Source: Mesorhizobium sp. ZC-5
GTDB lineage: Bacteria; Pseudomonadota; Alphaproteobacteria; Rhizobiales; Rhizobiaceae
Length of the DNA: 64,000 bases
Direction of reading: 5' to 3'
Assembly (NCBI RefSeq): GCF_025753855.1
Contig: NZ_JAOWPT010000001.1
Span: 583,770-647,769, forward strand
This document shows, piece after piece, positions 61,154 to 64,000 of the stretch. The number at the start of each line of letters is the position of its first letter. Position 1 is the stretch's first letter. Under the pieces are notes generated by a model that searched no databases, was not told the DNA's origin, and was given only the letters and a program-made list of their open reading frames with translations. Made by a program: the position numbers and the translations under genes.

Positions 61154-64000
61154 CTAGGCGACATCTGTAGGTGCCTGTGCATCGTCGAACAGGATTGCAA
61201 CGACCGTATGAGTGCCTGACAAGGTGGCTACTTCCGTCACGTTGCCTCCAGCCGCCGTTCCGTTGTCGTCCACCATGATGGATGTAGTTCCAACGCCCGC
61301 GACCAGATTGACGACTGCGTCGACCTCCGCGGCCGTGGTCGGCGCCCCGCTCAGGGATTCCAGCAATGCCGACAGGTCGACGACATCACCCTGGGCGTCG
61401 TTGTAGTCGAGTATCAGGTCGTTGATGCCTACCCCAAGACTGTCGATCCCGACGACGAATGTGTCGGCCCCTGCTCCTCCCGTCATCGTGTCGGACCCAA
61501 GCCCGCCGGCGAGGATGTCGTCTCCATCATTGCCGGAGAGCGTGTCGTTGCCGGCGAGACCAGCGATCAGATCGTCACCGGTCGTGCCGGTCAGCGCGAG
61601 ATCGGCGTTGCTCGTGCCTACAATGTTGTTTGCATCGTTCGGAACAACCGTGAAGTCGATCGTCGAGGTCACCGTGTCGCCATCAAAATCCGTTCCTTGG
61701 ACGTCGAGAGAGAGATCGATCGGCTCGCCAGCCTGGCCTTCAGTGCGGAAGGTGACATCGCCGACATCGAAGCTGTTTGCGAAAGACCCGCCGACGAAAT
61801 CACCACCACCACCCGGCCTTGGATCGTTCTCTCCATTCGTGATCGCAAATCGTGAGAAGCCGTCTGACGTGGTCAGACCCACAGTGTCCCCTGAAACCAG
61901 CCCGGTCACATAGGCGCCGATCACATTGGCGCCGTTCATAACGTAGTAAACCTGATGGCTCGCATCGAGATTGGCGCCGTTCGCAAATGACGCGACGTCG
62001 TATTCGGTACCGTTCAAAACGATGGCGGTGATCGCAACCGATGTTTCGGTGAGGAAGTTAGCCACGTCAGCAGCTTGATTGTGGTTGAACTGACCTCCGC
62101 TGAACGAAAAACTTGTAGTCAGCGCCTCTAGGAAGGCGACAGCCTGTTGGCCATTTGGGTTGGTCTGCGCAATGCCAACGGCGACGCTCTCCAGCAGATG
62201 CGTGTTGTTGACCGTAAAGCTGCCGGTGCTGGAGCCGATGTCGCTCCGGACGAACTCCTCTGCAAAATCAAGCCTAAGCGTCACGTCTTCCGTGATGCCC
62301 TGACTCCCCACTCCGGTTCCGCCCGACGATACGTTCACCGAGTCTAACGCGCCGTTGTCGTCGGTGCCTGACAACAACACGTCCAACAACACAGGCGAGC
62401 CATCAATCGCGAGGTCGTTGACCTCATTGAAGAGACGATTGCCGGGGCTTTGTCCGTCATCGAACGGATTAAACATTGTTTCGCTGAACCCATCATCCAG
62501 CGGCACATCGAGATTGATCGTATAAGTATCATTCGCATTTATGCTGACCGTCAGCACAAGCGTCTCGGTGGGTAACCCATGGTCGATGTAGCCGGTCAAC
62601 ACCGTCCCCGATGCGTCGAGTTCGAGCGTGATGTCCTTGCCGCCAGACGTAACGGGATTGCCGCTTGCGTCGGTTAGTTCAGTCACGCCTGATACGACAT
62701 TGACGAATTTCACGTTGCCCGACTCGTCCGCCCCAACGGCCTCGTCAAAGTTCAATTGGAACGTCAGCGCCGACCCGTCGACATTGACGACGTAGGCATG
62801 CTCCGGAATGAAGGCGATGGGTATGTCGTTTTCGACGCGTACCGTCACCGTATCCTGAAGCACCAGTTCGTCTCCGTCGCCATCGACGACGACGATCGCA
62901 CCGGAAATATCGATATCGATCACCTCCGCATCGCCCCCCGCCGCATTGAGCGGCAGATGGTCGACTTGGTCGATCAGCGTAAAGCTTACATCGCCGTTCC
63001 CATCGATCGTGATCCTGAACACGATCCGGCCGTCGACCGAGGAGACGCCCTCAATGACGCCGCCATTGACGTTGTAGACCACCGCTTCGCCCTTGGAGAT
63101 GACCGCCGCATTGCCGGCGGTAAGTACGGTGGTGCCGTCGATACCGGCAAGATTGAGCTTGATATCGGCGAGCCCGTCCGCACCTGCGTTCACGAGCGCG
63201 CTCAACATCGCAAAGGTAAATGTAGCGACGAGAAGCTGCGTCTGGTTCGATTCCCTGTTTCCCTTCGAACCCTCGATATCGTCGCCCACAGGATAGAGCG
63301 GGTCGAAATTGTCGAGTGCATCTTCCTGGACTTCACCTATGAGCGGTGCGCCGACTTGAATCGGGCCGTCGTCCTCGAAGGCGATCACCCCGCCCAGGTC
63401 GAAGTCGGCGCTGTCGGTATCGCCGTCATTGTCGGTCACCGCGACCGTCAGCGTCACCACGCCGACATCGAGGAAGTCGGACAGTTCGTCATGGCTGGCC
63501 CCGCCCGTCGGGTGATCGACTGCCAGGAACTGCGTCAGCGTGATGTCGCCATTGCCCGCAACCGAGATGGTGAAGGCAAGCGCGCCGCCGATCGCTCCCA
63601 CATGGCCCTCGATCACCCCACCATTGTCGACCAGCACGATCGGCTCGTCGGTCACCGAGTAGAAAAGCCCCGAAGCCGTCCCGTCCGCCGGGATCGACAG
63701 CGTGTAGGTCGTCAAGGCAAGCCCGTCCGAGCCGCCGGCCGCCGTCGTCGTGAACAGCGCCGAGGCCGCAACCGTGCGGCTGCCCAGCGTCCCCGCCGGC
63801 TCCGTCTCGTTGCCCGTCACCTCGCCCAGCGTCTCGTCGACAACCAGCGTCGCCCCCGCAACAGGCGTCAGGCTCACACTCGGGCCGTCGTCCTCGAAGC
63901 TGATCGCCAGCCCGTTGACGCTGGTCGCCGTGTCGGTGTCGCCGTCGCCGTCGGTCACCGTCTGCACCACCCGGATCGCCGCCGCCGCCGACAGCGTCAG
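61154..64000 (-). CDS. RTX-type repeat protein with DUF5801 repeats and Ca-binding C-terminus, N-terminus beyond window
   Basis: The frame is open from 64000 to the stop at 61154, giving the last 948 residues. Bases 63340-64000 encode DUF5801-like repeats-in-toxin modules (DGDGDTDTAT, ISFEDDGP, DNGGVIEGHVG). Bases about 61470-61590 encode RTX nonapeptides (GLAGNDTLSG, NDGDDILAGG, GSDTMTGGAGADTF), the Ca-binding region before a C-terminal type I secretion signal. It is probably a large surface or secreted adhesin. No T1SS genes are in the window. Acidic and low in Cys. Confidence 0.88.
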   Translation of the reverse strand: MTLSAAAAIRVVQTVTDGDGDTDTATSVNGLAISFEDDGPSVSLTPVAGATLVVDETLGEVTGNETEPAGTLGSRTVAASALFTTTAAGGSDGLALTTYTLSIPADGTASGLFYSVTDEPIVLVDNGGVIEGHVGAIGGALAFTISVAGNGDITLTQFLAVDHPTGGASHDELSDFLDVGVVTLTVAVTDNDGDTDSADFDLGGVIAFEDDGPIQVGAPLIGEVQEDALDNFDPLYPVGDDIEGSKGNRESNQTQLLVATFTFAMLSALVNAGADGLADIKLNLAGIDGTTVLTAGNAAVISKGEAVVYNVNGGVIEGVSSVDGRIVFRITIDGNGDVSFTLIDQVDHLPLNAAGGDAEVIDIDISGAIVVVDGDGDELVLQDTVTVRVENDIPIAFIPEHAYVVNVDGSALTFQLNFDEAVGADESGNVKFVNVVSGVTELTDASGNPVTSGGKDITLELDASGTVLTGYIDHGLPTETLVLTVSINANDTYTINLDVPLDDGFSETMFNPFDDGQSPGNRLFNEVNDLAIDGSPVLLDVLLSGTDDNGALDSVNVSSGGTGVGSQGITEDVTLRLDFAEEFVRSDIGSSTGSFTVNNTHLLESVAVGIAQTNPNGQQAVAFLEALTTSFSFSGGQFNHNQAADVANFLTETSVAITAIVLNGTEYDVASFANGANLDASHQVYYVMNGANVIGAYVTGLVSGDTVGLTTSDGFSRFAITNGENDPRPGGGGDFVGGSFANSFDVGDVTFRTEGQAGEPIDLSLDVQGTDFDGDTVTSTIDFTVVPNDANNIVGTSNADLALTGTTGDDLIAGLAGNDTLSGNDGDDILAGGLGSDTMTGGAGADTFVVGIDSLGVGINDLILDYNDAQGDVVDLSALLESLSGAPTTAAEVDAVVNLVAGVGTTSIMVDDNGTAAGGNVTEVATLSGTHTVVAILFDDAQAPTDVA

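Overview
The window looks like a chromosomal stretch of a GC-rich alphaproteobacterium of the order Rhizobiales, most likely Mesorhizobium or a close Phyllobacteriaceae relative. This is inferred from the gap-tkt-DUF4164-zapA block, an RpoH sigma factor behind an EcfG-type promoter, CarD, a PHB synthesis set with PhaR, dense GANTC (CcrM) sites, and protein sequences of rhizobial type. Species cannot be fixed from the sequence alone. No rRNA, tRNA, CRISPR array, transposase or phage gene was seen.

Layout. 1-8290 is housekeeping: a K+/H+ antiporter cut by the window edge, gap, tkt, a coiled-coil DUF4164 gene and zapA, a ccdAB toxin-antitoxin pair, an Uup-type ABC-F ATPase and thiamine pyrophosphokinase. 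8388-11933 is a TPP riboswitch driving thiBPQ. 12091-18365 holds an M48 lipoprotein peptidase, rpoH, an MFS pump, carD, a 7Fe ferredoxin and an S4 RNA-binding protein. A long SUV3-like helicase (18378-21842) is followed by a 750-bp gene-free region rich in GANTC sites. 22593-27675 has aqpZ, phbB, phbA, phaR, a GlcG/HbpS protein, a membrane protein and rpmF (too short for most ORF callers). 28112-32701 is a mixed stretch: membrane protein, polysaccharide pyruvyl transferase, alpha/beta hydrolase, mtgA and a farnesyl-diphosphate-type synthase.

32799-38821 is a catabolic locus: tctABC uptake genes with a GntR regulator, divergent from an HMG-CoA-lyase-like gene and a class III CoA transferase. 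A pair of palindromic operators lies between the two arms. 38992-43882 is a four-gene minus-strand cassette: a coiled-coil protein, a membrane protein with three 136-residue repeats and an OmpA end, a Ras/Rab-like small GTPase and a class III adenylate cyclase. I regard this cassette as the most interesting system in the window.

44493-58827 is a formate dehydrogenase and metal-cofactor island. It has a two-subunit NAD-type formate dehydrogenase (NuoE-NuoF fusion plus a molybdopterin catalytic subunit), TusA, MoeA, FdhD and MobA. Next to these are a tungstate-type ABC transporter (tupBCA), two further MoeA paralogues (one degenerate, one fused to a binding-protein-like domain) and a divergent HTH/binding-protein-like regulator. 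Together they would import the oxyanion, build the pterin cofactor, sulfurate it and use it to oxidise formate. The window ends with a DUF6494 protein, a Leu/Ile/Val-fold lipoprotein, a small secreted protein with four cysteines, and the C-terminal 948 residues of an RTX-type repeat protein that continues beyond base 64000.
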